DNA from: CAIVAT01 sp964455285
GTDB lineage: Bacteria > Bacteroidota > Bacteroidia > Bacteroidales > FEN-979
Assembly: GCA_964455285.1 (NCBI GenBank)
Contig: CAYVVG010000001.1
Span: 76,917-140,916, forward strand
Direction of reading: 5' to 3'
Length of the DNA: 64,000 nucleotides
Position 1 is the first letter of the stretch. Every line of letters starts with the position of its first letter. The position numbers were made by a program, and so were the translations under genes. Below, piece by piece: positions 44,189 to 53,794 of this stretch. The notes beneath the pieces are model-generated. The model did no database searches and had not been told where the DNA came from. It was given only the letters and a program-made list of their open reading frames with translations.

Positions 44189-47044
44189 ATGAAAAAAAAG
44201 ACAGCTGTATGCCTTTTCCTGCTCCTGACGAGCCGGATCTATCTACCCGCCCAGGTGATTACCACCCAGCCGGTATACCCCATCGACACTGATTCGGTAA
44301 CAGTGTTTTTCGATGCGACCCAGGGCAATGCGGGGCTGAAAGATGTGAATCCTCCCATCTACGCACATACCGGAGTCATCACGAACCTGAGTACCTCCGG
44401 TTCCGACTGGAAATATGTGATTGCGGCATGGAACGTGAACCTGCCGAAGGCATTGATGACGCCCCTTGGCAATAATAAGTACAAGATCACGCTGAAACCC
44501 TCCATCCGTGAGTTTTACGGCGTCCCGGCTTCCGAACAGATCCTCAAACTGGCCTTTGTCTTCCGCAACTCCGACGGCTCCAAGGAGGGTAAGGATACTG
44601 GGGGCGCCGATATCTTTGCCGATGTCTATACCTCTGCGATGAGCGTGAACATTACGCTTCCTGAGGAGAAAAATCTCTTTCTCAAACAGATGACAGAGAT
44701 ACCCGTTTCAGCGGTCAGTCCCCCTGCCACTTCCATGAAACTCTTCGTCAACGGCACCCTGGTGAAAAGTGTCACCGGAAACACACTGACCGACACGGTG
44801 GTTGCGGATAACCAGGGACATAACTGGGTTAAGAACTGGGTTCGCATCGAGGCTTCCGACAACACAGGTGCCGTTGCCGATTCCTTCTCCTACACGGTCA
44901 TTCCCGATGCCCCGGTCGCCAGCCTTCCGGCGGGGATCAGCGACGGCATCAATTACGTCAATGCTTCGACCGTGGTCCTGTGCCTGTATGCCCCCGGAAA
45001 AGACCATGTCTTTGCCACCGGCGACTTCAACGACTGGCAGCTCGATTCGGCCCACTATATGTTCCTCACCCCCGATCACGAACGTTTCTGGCTGAATATC
45101 AGCGGACTGACACCCAAACAGGAGTATATTTTTCAATACGTGGTTGACGGAAAGATCCGGATCGGCGACCCGTATGCCGATAAAGTCAGCGACCCGAACG
45201 ATCAATACATATCCCCGTCCACCTATCCCAACCTGACACCCTATCCGGCCGGCAAGGCGTCGGGAATCGCCACGTTTCTTCAGCCGGGACAGGATGCCTA
45301 CGCCTGGAATTCCACCCCTTTCACACCACCGGCCGTCACCGACCTGGTCGTGTATGAACTGCTGATCCGCGATTTTACCGATGCGCACGACTACCCTTCG
45401 CTCATCGGCCGGCTCGATTACCTGAAAGATCTGGGTGTCAATGCCATAGAGCTGATGCCCGTAATGGAATACGAGGGAAATATCAGCTGGGGATACAACA
45501 CCAATTACTCGTTCGCCGTCGATAAGTACTATGGGACCAAAGAGGGATTGAAACAGTTCGTTGAAGCGGCACACGCCCGCGGAATGGCAGTCATTCTCGA
45601 CATTGTATGCAACCACCATTTCGGCAGCTCGCCCCTGGTGCGCCTTTACTGGGACGATGCCAACCAGAGGCCGGCAGCCGATAATCCCTGGCTGAACCCG
45701 GTACCCAGGCATCCGTACAACGTTGGTTATGATTTCAACCACGAAAGTCAGCAAACCCGTCAGTACATGAAACGGCTCGTAAAGTACTGGCTCACCGAAT
45801 ACCGCATCGACGGATTCAGGTTCGACCTGTCGAAAGGATTTACGCAAACGAATACATACCCAAACAACGTATCGCTCTGGGGGCAATTCGATGCCAGCCG
45901 CGTCGCCATCCTGAAGGATTATGAGGCGGAGATCCATGCCGTGAATCCAACGGCTTACATGATCCTCGAACATCTTTCCGACAACCCGGAGGAGAAGGAA
46001 CTGGCTGCCAACCGCATGATCCTGTGGGGGAACATGAATTACAAGTACATCCAGGGGGCAGGCGGATGGGTCACGGGATCCAATTCCGACTATTCGTGGG
46101 CTTCGTGGAAATACCGGGGGTGGACCCAGCCCAACCTGGTCGCGTACATGGAAAGCCATGACGAAGAACGGGTGATGTTCAGGAACATCTCCGCCGGCAA
46201 CGCCTCGAAGCCCCCCTACAATGTCAGGGACACCGCCACCGGGCTGAAACGCGTGGAACTCAACGCCAACTTCTTCTTCACCATCCCCGGCCCCAAGCAG
46301 ATCTGGCAGTTCGGGGAATTGGGGTACGATTACTCCATCAATTATCCCTCCATGACCTCGGCATCGCGGCTCGACCCCAAACCGGTCCGCTGGGATTACC
46401 TCGATAGCTGGCCGAGGCGGTACACCAAAAATGTTTTTGCCTCGCTGATCGCACTCAAGAAGAGCCAGCCCGCGTTCGCCACCGCCGACTATTCCATCGA
46501 CCTCACCGGAAATGTGAAGCGGCTGTGGTTGAAACATTCGTCGATGGATGTGACCGTGCTGGGCAATTTCGATGTCGTCACGAAAAATGTCACCGGAGGA
46601 TTTACCCGGAAAGGAGCCTGGTTTGAATACTATTCGGGAGATACGCTGAATGTGACCGACACGGAAATGCTCATCAGCTTCAAACCCGGCGAATACAGGC
46701 TATATACCACCGTCAAGCTGGCGAAGCCGTCCTTTACCGGCATCGGCGATGACCCGGCTGCAACACCTGATGCGGGAACACCGGTTGTGGCCTATCCCAA
46801 CCCATCCCCGGGTATTTTCAACCTTGCATTCCGCCTGGACCGGCCGCAAACAGCGGAAATTACCGTTTATGACATCTTCGGAAAAATGGTGACGAAGGTA
46901 AAATCCGGGACCCTGGACACCGGCGTGAACTCCCTGCGCATCGACCTGAATGACCTGTTGCAAGGCCGGGCGCCCTCGGGCATGTATTTCTTCCGGTTCG
47001 AAACTGAGACCATTCAGGAGACCGGAAAGCTGATCGTGAGATGA
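44189..47044 (+). CDS. T9SS-exported GH13 amylase/pullulanase-like enzyme with CBM48
   Basis: A 951-residue extracellular enzyme. After the signal peptide (ends YLPAQ) there is a beta domain (about 25-150), an Ig-like domain (150-240), a CBM48-type domain (245-350; HVFATGDFNDWQLDSAHYMF) and the GH13 barrel (380-760). Asp546 (DGFRFDLSKG) is the nucleophile, Glu594 (MILEHLSD) the acid/base and SHDEER the third site. The last 85 residues (VVAYPNPSPGIFNLAF to QETGKLIVR) form a T9SS sorting domain. The order CBM48-GH13 and the motif YELLIRDFTDAHDY resemble branching/debranching-type GH13. It would make the first cuts in external starch or glycogen. Its stop overlaps the next start by 4 bp. Confidence 0.92.
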   Translation: MKKKTAVCLFLLLTSRIYLPAQVITTQPVYPIDTDSVTVFFDATQGNAGLKDVNPPIYAHTGVITNLSTSGSDWKYVIAAWNVNLPKALMTPLGNNKYKITLKPSIREFYGVPASEQILKLAFVFRNSDGSKEGKDTGGADIFADVYTSAMSVNITLPEEKNLFLKQMTEIPVSAVSPPATSMKLFVNGTLVKSVTGNTLTDTVVADNQGHNWVKNWVRIEASDNTGAVADSFSYTVIPDAPVASLPAGISDGINYVNASTVVLCLYAPGKDHVFATGDFNDWQLDSAHYMFLTPDHERFWLNISGLTPKQEYIFQYVVDGKIRIGDPYADKVSDPNDQYISPSTYPNLTPYPAGKASGIATFLQPGQDAYAWNSTPFTPPAVTDLVVYELLIRDFTDAHDYPSLIGRLDYLKDLGVNAIELMPVMEYEGNISWGYNTNYSFAVDKYYGTKEGLKQFVEAAHARGMAVILDIVCNHHFGSSPLVRLYWDDANQRPAADNPWLNPVPRHPYNVGYDFNHESQQTRQYMKRLVKYWLTEYRIDGFRFDLSKGFTQTNTYPNNVSLWGQFDASRVAILKDYEAEIHAVNPTAYMILEHLSDNPEEKELAANRMILWGNMNYKYIQGAGGWVTGSNSDYSWASWKYRGWTQPNLVAYMESHDEERVMFRNISAGNASKPPYNVRDTATGLKRVELNANFFFTIPGPKQIWQFGELGYDYSINYPSMTSASRLDPKPVRWDYLDSWPRRYTKNVFASLIALKKSQPAFATADYSIDLTGNVKRLWLKHSSMDVTVLGNFDVVTKNVTGGFTRKGAWFEYYSGDTLNVTDTEMLISFKPGEYRLYTTVKLAKPSFTGIGDDPAATPDAGTPVVAYPNPSPGIFNLAFRLDRPQTAEITVYDIFGKMVTKVKSGTLDTGVNSLRIDLNDLLQGRAPSGMYFFRFETETIQETGKLIVR

Positions 47045-48723
47045 AACGCCTTATCCTCCTCATGCTGGCATTACTCCCGCTGGTCGGAGCCGCGCAGACC
47101 AATGTTCCCGGGGGTAATGTCAGCGGAACCTGGACCGCTGCCGCATCGCCATACAGGATCCAGGGAAGCATAAGGGTCCCCGCAGATTCCATGCTGCTGA
47201 TCCAGGCAGGCACGACCGTTATCTTCCAGGGTCACTATAAATTCCTGGTTGAAGGCCGGATGCTGGCGCTTGGTTCCGCGACGGCCAACGTGGTTTTTAC
47301 CGCCGCTAATCCTTCCTCAGGCTGGCTTGGTATCCGCATCGAATACCCTCCCGCCTCCAACGATTCTTCCATTTTTGACTATTGCGCTTTCTGGTACGGG
47401 AAGGGTGCTGATCCGGTGAACAACGGCGGGGTGATGGCCATCTACGGTTTTTCCAGGGTCAGGGTCAGCCACTGCCTGTTCCGGGAGAACTCAGCCCCAT
47501 GGTGCGGCGGCGCCATGGATGTAAGCTCCTGCGATCCGGTCATCACGCAGAACACCTTTTCCGGCAATTCCGTCAACTACCAGTCGAATATGCTGAACGG
47601 AGGCGGGGCCCTGTGTCTGTACCAGTCCGATGCGACGGTTACGGGAAATACCTTTTCAGGCAATCATGCCGGTTCCGGCGTGGGAGGGGGCGGGGCGATC
47701 TTCATCCAGGGAGGGCATCCGCTGATCGACCGGAACACGATCATCAACAACAGCAGTACCAACGACACCTTTTTCAACGAAGGCGGGGGCGGGGCGATCT
47801 TTGCCGACGGGGATGCCACCATCAGCAACAATACCATTTCGAACAATACAGCCAACGGTTATATCGGCCGGGGAGGCGCTATTTACCTTTACTGGAACAC
47901 GGATGCCGTCATATTCAACAACACCATCACCAATAATACGGCAACCGGATCAGAGGGGATAGGCGGCGCCTTGTTCTGCCTTCTCAACTGCAATCCTTAC
48001 CTGACCAACAACACCATCGCACATAATCACTCCCTGACCAGCGGAGGTGGGCTTTACTGTTCCAGTGGATCCAGTCCGCAATTCCGCAATTGCATCCTTT
48101 ATGGTAACACGGCATCGGCCGATACCAACCAGGTCTATCTCCTCGATGAGCAGAGCGATCCGCACTTCTATTACTGCGACATACAGGGTGGAATGGCCGG
48201 TTTTGAACTGAACGGCAATTTTTACAATGGTGATTACGAGCACAATATCAGCCTGAATCCTCGCTTCCAGTGGCCATCGCCGGGAAGCGGAAGCGGATTC
48301 AACGGAGTGGTGTGCGACTGGACCGAGAATACCGCATCACCGTGCATCAACGCAGGAGACCCCGCCCTCTCCTACCCGCTGACCGACAAAGCGGGTAATC
48401 CCCGGATTGTGAACGGCTGTGTGGATATCGGAGCCTTTGAGTACCAATGGATGGTTGGATTCGGCGACCGCCCGGATTTTCCTGCGATCACCTGCTCCCC
48501 AAACCCATGCCGTGACCGGACAAATCTCCGGTTTGACGGGCCCATAACCAGGGGAAAGATTGAGCTCCGGGACAGGTCGGGAAGGACTGTGAGGACCGTT
48601 TACGGGGTGAACGGTGCTGAGACCGTGATAGACAAAGGAGACCTGCCTGCCGGCTGTTACACGATTATTCTCTCCATGGGGAACCGGCCGGTGAAAATCG
48701 GAACGATCATTTTTACCGACTGA
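47041..48723 (+). CDS. T9SS-exported right-handed beta-helix protein
   Basis: A 560-residue secreted protein. The signal peptide is MKRLILLMLALLPLVGAAQ. From about residue 60 to 420 it shows parallel beta-helix turns rich in NNTISNNTA-, GGGGAIFI- and NTFSGN-like repeats, as in polysaccharide lyases and pectinase-like proteins. The C-terminal region (ITCSPNPCRDRTNLRF to KIGTIIFTD) is a T9SS sorting domain. No catalytic residues of a known lyase family were recognised, so a glycan-binding or lyase-like role is open. The ATGA overlap with the GH13 stop shows tight coupling; the two products are probably made and exported together. Confidence 0.85.
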   Translation: MKRLILLMLALLPLVGAAQTNVPGGNVSGTWTAAASPYRIQGSIRVPADSMLLIQAGTTVIFQGHYKFLVEGRMLALGSATANVVFTAANPSSGWLGIRIEYPPASNDSSIFDYCAFWYGKGADPVNNGGVMAIYGFSRVRVSHCLFRENSAPWCGGAMDVSSCDPVITQNTFSGNSVNYQSNMLNGGGALCLYQSDATVTGNTFSGNHAGSGVGGGGAIFIQGGHPLIDRNTIINNSSTNDTFFNEGGGGAIFADGDATISNNTISNNTANGYIGRGGAIYLYWNTDAVIFNNTITNNTATGSEGIGGALFCLLNCNPYLTNNTIAHNHSLTSGGGLYCSSGSSPQFRNCILYGNTASADTNQVYLLDEQSDPHFYYCDIQGGMAGFELNGNFYNGDYEHNISLNPRFQWPSPGSGSGFNGVVCDWTENTASPCINAGDPALSYPLTDKAGNPRIVNGCVDIGAFEYQWMVGFGDRPDFPAITCSPNPCRDRTNLRFDGPITRGKIELRDRSGRTVRTVYGVNGAETVIDKGDLPAGCYTIILSMGNRPVKIGTIIFTD

Positions 48724-48743
48724 CGATAACCCGGCGGTTGCAT

Positions 48744-51452
48744 TCACCTTAACTCGCTTCGCGATTTTAAACTGTCGTTGCGTTGTTCATTCCACCCTTT
48801 CAGGTAAGCCTTCCGGAGCGGATCGAACCATCTGCCGGAAACAAGATGTTTTTCGAAGCGTTGCGCAGGATCGGCAGCCGGGGATTCGATGAAATCTGCT
48901 TTCCCAATCCGGCGCCCCAGTTCTTTCAGTAATGGGATAGCAGATCCCGCAGGAAATCCTTGTTCCTGCGCCAGCCTTACACACATCAAGGCTGCCCGGT
49001 CATCCCCCTTGTCCAGGAAATGATTCGCCCCTTGCCAGGTCAGGTAGGGATTTTCATGCGACCGGAAGAAATCGATCATGCCGGTCTCCTTCAATCCGAA
49101 CCTGCCCAGGTCGTTCCGTTCAAATGCCTGCTGGTTGGCCATGAAGCGGGCAATTGCCCCGGAATAGTTCCCTGTTACAGCCAGGGCCGCGATGACCGAC
49201 TCTTCCTGCTGCCAGTCGGCTGCGGAATTGTATTTATCCAGGCTGTCTCTGCAAGGCTGGTCCGGGAGGACACATTCGGGCATGCTGGCAATGAATTCCA
49301 GTGCCTGCTGCCAGGCATCCCGGGCCCCGGTAAAATTCTTCAGAGCAAGCGCCCGGTCCGCCCGGATCATTCTCAATCCGGCCGAATCGAGCAGGTTGGC
49401 GCATTTCTGTTCCCTGATCTTGGAACGGAACAGGTCCATGGCGCTGTTCAACACCGAATCGTTCCCCAGCCCGAAATCGAAAGCCTCCTGCTCCGTGGCT
49501 TTCAGAGCCAGCTGCGCCGAATCGAACCGGTTCACCCAGATCACCTTGCGGGCAGAGTAAAGCCTGACGACCAGGTACATCTTCATAGCCTCCCTGTAAA
49601 GCGAATCAAAGCCGCGCCCGGGATCGAAACGACCATCCGAAGCGAGTAACCTTGCCTCCCTGAACCGGCTGACCGCCAGGGTATATTGCCTCTTTTCCAA
49701 CGCCTCGGCTGCTTCCCGGGCCACCTTCCCCGATTTGATCCGGCTCATCCCGGGCACCAGATCGTGAAGCCGGTCGTCTACCTCCGTGCGTAACGACGAC
49801 GTTAAACGCAAGGCCATGGCTCGTTCAAATGCGGTCACCGCAGAATCCGGAGAGCCCTCCCTCAAAGCCTTTACAGTCTGTCCAAGCGACTGCTCCGCCA
49901 GCCCCAGGGAGGCCTGCGACATTTTATTTCCCAACTGTTCGCTTACGGGAGCCAGATCCTCCGGACGGTACCTCAGTTCCAGTTCCCGGAGGCATTCGAG
50001 GGCGACGGAGTACTCTTTTCGCCCGAGCAACTGGTCACAATCATCGTTGCGCATAAAGAAGAGTTCGCTGAAGACCGCCCGGTACAGCGAATCGGAGCGT
50101 ATATAACGGGCCTGGCCGGCGGCATACCGCGAAGCTTTTTCCAGGTAACGGTCGGCCATCTCGTACTGACGGCGCTCCATGCAGGTCCTGGCGATACCGG
50201 CATACGCGTTGAACACGCCTTCGGCGGCCGTGGTCATGCGGTCAGAATAATCGCTGTCCGGCTCAATCCCGACCATTTCTGCGAACTTCCGGCCATTGTC
50301 CAGCACCGACCAGGCCTGGGCGTATTCCCGCCCTTCGATGAGCGAAACTGCCTGACGACGGTATGAATCCAGCACGAAACCGGCAAAGAACCGGGGCAGG
50401 CTATCGGCCTTTGCACCGGGGTACATCTTTTCGAGAAGCCGGATAAAGACCTCCGGCCCCGGAGGAGCCGCCTCCCCGTCGAAAAGATGGTCCAGGCAAT
50501 CCTGGTACACCGGTCCCTGCAAGTGGTCCATCAGATTCGACATCCTCACATAGGCCAGCACCCGCGAAGTCAGGTAACCGGCCAGCCTGCGGGCATCCCC
50601 GTCCCAGGAAACTCCTCTGCTGCCTTCCACGGCATCGATCAGATTATATGTCAGCGTTTTCGACTGCCGGTAAGCTTCGCGGTACCGGTTGCTGAACCCC
50701 CGGGGGTCAAAACCGCCGGCCAGCAGGGTACCCCCGAAACTACGGCTCGCGATACGGTTCAGCACCACGCTCGTCTCCCATGCCTTCAGGCAATAATACG
50801 GTAGCTGCGCTGTGTCCCGGGTATTCATGCCGGCCGCGATCCGTTGTAAGGTATCGAGCAGCGACAAGGATGCATAGTAATCATGGATGAGCGAAACCTG
50901 TTCCATGAATCGCACGAAGGCCGCAGAATCATAACTCATCCGGACCTCCCTGACCATCAGCGTATCCACTGCCGGATCGAACAGGAATACGGGCACCCTG
51001 CAAACGGCGCTGTCGCCCGCAGATACCGGTTGCCACGACAAGGGTTGTTCGGCATACCCGGAAGTGTCGGCCCGGTTTGCCCACCGCAGGGTCATCCGGA
51101 TGTGCGACGGATATTGAACGCCGGCAACGGAGAAGCTCCGGAATGCCGTGTCGCCCTCCACCCGCCGATCCACCAGCCTGACCGTGAGGAACATCCCTGA
51201 CCCGTCGCGTTCCACGTGCAGCTGCAATTGACCTCGGGCATGTAACTTTACAAGCCAGGGCTCCCTCAGCACATCCCTGGCCATCTCTTTCAGGATGAGA
51301 TTACCGTAGACATATTCCTTCCCCCCGCTCTTGTGGTAAGGCACCTGAAAATCGAGCGGACCGGCGGTAAGGGAAATCGTCTCCTGGGCGGGTAACGGCA
51401 GGGAGATAAACAACAGCAGAACCCCTGCGAGCGACCTGAGAAGGGAAGTCAT
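48744..51452 (-). CDS. Secreted 902-residue protein of unknown function, mostly helical
   Basis: Not recognised. The signal peptide is clear (MTSLLRSLAGVLLLFISLPL, then PAQ). Residues about 22-165 look beta-rich (LQLHVERDGSGMFLTVRLVD; PSHIRMTLRWANRADTSGYA). From 180 to the end it is predicted helical with TPR-like spaced words (YEMADRYLEKASRYA; EYSVALECLRELELRY; QYTLAVSRFREARLLA; NFTGARDAWQQALEF), consistent with a solenoid. No transmembrane segment, sorting domain or catalytic motif was found, so it is periplasmic. It faces the beta-helix gene tail to tail with a 20 bp gap. It starts divergently from the cytoplasmic TPR gene at 51579 with a -7 element on each side, so the two may be regulated together. 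Confidence 0.75.
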   Translation of the reverse strand: MTSLLRSLAGVLLLFISLPLPAQETISLTAGPLDFQVPYHKSGGKEYVYGNLILKEMARDVLREPWLVKLHARGQLQLHVERDGSGMFLTVRLVDRRVEGDTAFRSFSVAGVQYPSHIRMTLRWANRADTSGYAEQPLSWQPVSAGDSAVCRVPVFLFDPAVDTLMVREVRMSYDSAAFVRFMEQVSLIHDYYASLSLLDTLQRIAAGMNTRDTAQLPYYCLKAWETSVVLNRIASRSFGGTLLAGGFDPRGFSNRYREAYRQSKTLTYNLIDAVEGSRGVSWDGDARRLAGYLTSRVLAYVRMSNLMDHLQGPVYQDCLDHLFDGEAAPPGPEVFIRLLEKMYPGAKADSLPRFFAGFVLDSYRRQAVSLIEGREYAQAWSVLDNGRKFAEMVGIEPDSDYSDRMTTAAEGVFNAYAGIARTCMERRQYEMADRYLEKASRYAAGQARYIRSDSLYRAVFSELFFMRNDDCDQLLGRKEYSVALECLRELELRYRPEDLAPVSEQLGNKMSQASLGLAEQSLGQTVKALREGSPDSAVTAFERAMALRLTSSLRTEVDDRLHDLVPGMSRIKSGKVAREAAEALEKRQYTLAVSRFREARLLASDGRFDPGRGFDSLYREAMKMYLVVRLYSARKVIWVNRFDSAQLALKATEQEAFDFGLGNDSVLNSAMDLFRSKIREQKCANLLDSAGLRMIRADRALALKNFTGARDAWQQALEFIASMPECVLPDQPCRDSLDKYNSAADWQQEESVIAALAVTGNYSGAIARFMANQQAFERNDLGRFGLKETGMIDFFRSHENPYLTWQGANHFLDKGDDRAALMCVRLAQEQGFPAGSAIPLLKELGRRIGKADFIESPAADPAQRFEKHLVSGRWFDPLRKAYLKGWNEQRNDSLKSRSELR

Positions 51453-51469
51453 GACTGGATTTTAATCGC

Positions 51470-51477
51470 CAAAGTTA
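51470..51477 (-). promoter_or_regulatory. -7 promoter element TAACTTTG
   Basis: Perfect TAnnTTTG on the minus strand, 17 nt before the ATG at 51452. Confidence 0.5.
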
Positions 51478-51541
51478 GGAAAAAGCAAACGGCGGGAGCG
51501 GCCGGATTTCGGGGAGATTCTGTGGATTACGGTAAATAAGA

Positions 51542-51549
51542 TATCTTTG
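51542..51549 (+). promoter_or_regulatory. -7 promoter element TATCTTTG
   Basis: Perfect TAnnTTTG, 29 nt before the ATG at 51579; divergent partner of 51470-51477. Confidence 0.5.
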
Positions 51550-51578
51550 TCAGAAGGAATGCCCTAAAACCGCCCCGG

Positions 51579-53780
51579 ATGCCCAGGAAAGAGATTGAAC
51601 AGCAATACAGGAAGGTGTGCGAACTCACCTATTCCCGGCAGTTGAAAAGCGCCCTCGGGGAGCTGGAAAAGTTCTCCCGCCTCACCACCCGCACCGACTA
51701 TTTCTACCAGCTTGAGAATTTCTCGGAGAATTACCGGACCCTTTTGCGGTATGCTTTTGAAGGATATCACGACCCCCAGCAACCCGCCATCCTGAACCGG
51801 CTTTGTGCCTCGATGCTGGCCGTGGCCGACGAGGTGCGGCAGATCCTGCTCGATGGGGAGCTCCCCGGGAAGCATGGGGAAAGAAAATTCCTGGCCTCCG
51901 AATTCGGCGACGACCCCGCCGTGATCGCCGCACGGATCGAAGAGATGTTCTTCCACCGGCAGGTCAAAAAACTGATCGACGAACCGGAAGCCCTCCCGGT
52001 GACGGATTGCGACCTGATCTTCAGGCAGATATGGCTGACAGGAAAGCTGCCGCCCGAACAGGCCGGGCTCCTCCGGCAGATCAACCGCTCGGACCAGGTG
52101 GAATGGCATGAAAAATGCCTGATCGTGAGTGCACTCACCCTCAGTGCGTTAAACCACTTTGATCCGCTCAAGATACAACTGTTGACCGAGTTTGCCGAAG
52201 CCCGTCAACACCAGGTCTGGCAACGGGCCCTGACCGGCATCGTGCTCATTCTCATCCGGTACGACCGCAGGCTGGCCTTCTTCCCCGAACTGGGCGAAAG
52301 TCTTCGGAAGTTTGCCGGTGACGAGAGCGTGATCCCCGGTGTGGAGATCATCCTGATGCAGTTGCTGATCGCGCGGGAAACCGATAAGATCACCCGGGAA
52401 TTCGAGGAGGAGGTGCTGCCCGAGATGAAGAAGATGATGCCCCGGATCGAAGACAAACTGCATCTCAACGATCCCTCCGGCGAGGATGATCCTGAAGATA
52501 AGAACCCGGGGTGGAAAGACATGATCGAGGAGGTGCCGGGGCTGGTCGAAAAGATAGAAAAATACTCCCGCATGCAAATGGAGGGGGGCGATGTGTTCAT
52601 GAGTACCTTCCGGCTCCTCAAGCGGTTTGACTTCTTCAACGTCATGTCGAACTGGTTCGTCCCTTTCCATGCCGGCCACCCCGAAATAAGATCGGCATTT
52701 TCAGGGAACGATGAGATCAGCGGACGGCTGATCGAAAGTCTCTCTAAAGCCTTCTACATCTGCAATTCCGACAAATACTCGTTTGCCATTAACTTCCGGG
52801 CCATCCCCGACCAGCAACGCACGATGATCGTCGCCAATTTCGAGGCGGAATTCGCTCAGATGCAGGAGATGGCCTCCGAAGAGCAGCTTCTCGACCAGTC
52901 GCTGGTCAGTAACTCTGTGTTCATCCAGTATATCCAGGACCTTTACCGGTTTTTCAAGCTCTACCCCTTGCGCCATGAATTCGAGGATATTTTCCGGCCC
53001 CGCATCGTGGTGAGCAGCCTGAACTTTTACACGCTTTGCTTTGAACGGACCGGCTTTCCCGAAAAGGTGGCCGCCTTCCATTTTGATAATGAACACTACA
53101 CGGAAGCTACCGACGCCTACCTGGGACTCTCCGAACGACACGGACCTTCGAATGAATATTTCGAAAAGATCGGTTACTGTTACCAGAAAGCCGGTCAATA
53201 CCGGAAAGCCATCGAATTCTACCGCAAAGCCGAACTGTTCGACGCCAACCGGTTGTGGCTGCTGAAAAAGCTGGGATGGTGCAGCATGAAACTCAACGAG
53301 CCGCAGCAGGCACTCGGGTACTATCGCGATGCACTCTCCCTGCAGCCCGACGACGTCAACCTGCAGATGCAGGCGGGGCAGTGCCTGTTGCTGATGAAAG
53401 AGTACGAGCAGGCCCTGCAGCAGTATTCCCGGTCACGGTTCTTCTCGCCCGAAAACCTGAAAGTGCTGCGTCCCCTGGCCTGGTGCCAGCTGGCCGTCGG
53501 GAAGCTGGAACCAGCCGCCGAGTCCTATGCAACGATCCTCACCCTCACCCCTGAACCCTCGGCCTACGACCTGCTGAACGCAGGCCATGTCCAGCTATGC
53601 CTCGGCATGCGTAAAGAAGCGCTCAACCTCTACCGGCAGTCCCTGCTGAAGGGCTCCCCTTCGAGGAATGAGCTGTTGCAGGCATTTGACGAAGATGCCG
53701 CGACGCTGGTAAAGAACGGCATCCCGGCCGGAGACATCCCATTGATCCGCGATTACCTCATGTTTCAGACCGAACAATAA
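51579..53780 (+). CDS. Cytoplasmic TPR-repeat protein
   Basis: A 733-residue protein without signal peptide or membrane segment. The N-terminal 450 residues are helical and of no recognised family, with an acidic stretch (DPSGEDDPEDKNPG, about 307-320). The C-terminal 230 residues carry four to six TPR units (YTEATDAYLGLSERHGPSNE; AGQYRKAIEFYRKAELFDAN; NEPQQALGYYRDALSLQPDD; EYEQALQQYSRSRFFSPENL). Such proteins serve as scaffolds or assembly factors. It is 14 bp before the polytopic membrane protein gene and in the same run as lpxD, so an envelope-related role is possible, but this is only context. Confidence 0.82.
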   Translation: MPRKEIEQQYRKVCELTYSRQLKSALGELEKFSRLTTRTDYFYQLENFSENYRTLLRYAFEGYHDPQQPAILNRLCASMLAVADEVRQILLDGELPGKHGERKFLASEFGDDPAVIAARIEEMFFHRQVKKLIDEPEALPVTDCDLIFRQIWLTGKLPPEQAGLLRQINRSDQVEWHEKCLIVSALTLSALNHFDPLKIQLLTEFAEARQHQVWQRALTGIVLILIRYDRRLAFFPELGESLRKFAGDESVIPGVEIILMQLLIARETDKITREFEEEVLPEMKKMMPRIEDKLHLNDPSGEDDPEDKNPGWKDMIEEVPGLVEKIEKYSRMQMEGGDVFMSTFRLLKRFDFFNVMSNWFVPFHAGHPEIRSAFSGNDEISGRLIESLSKAFYICNSDKYSFAINFRAIPDQQRTMIVANFEAEFAQMQEMASEEQLLDQSLVSNSVFIQYIQDLYRFFKLYPLRHEFEDIFRPRIVVSSLNFYTLCFERTGFPEKVAAFHFDNEHYTEATDAYLGLSERHGPSNEYFEKIGYCYQKAGQYRKAIEFYRKAELFDANRLWLLKKLGWCSMKLNEPQQALGYYRDALSLQPDDVNLQMQAGQCLLLMKEYEQALQQYSRSRFFSPENLKVLRPLAWCQLAVGKLEPAAESYATILTLTPEPSAYDLLNAGHVQLCLGMRKEALNLYRQSLLKGSPSRNELLQAFDEDAATLVKNGIPAGDIPLIRDYLMFQTEQ

Positions 53781-53794
53781 CCCCTTCCCCGTTT

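Noticed and set aside
44708..46537. Minus-strand frame of 609 codons antisense to the T9SS GH13
   Set aside because: Shadow frame; the sense strand carries all GH13 motifs.
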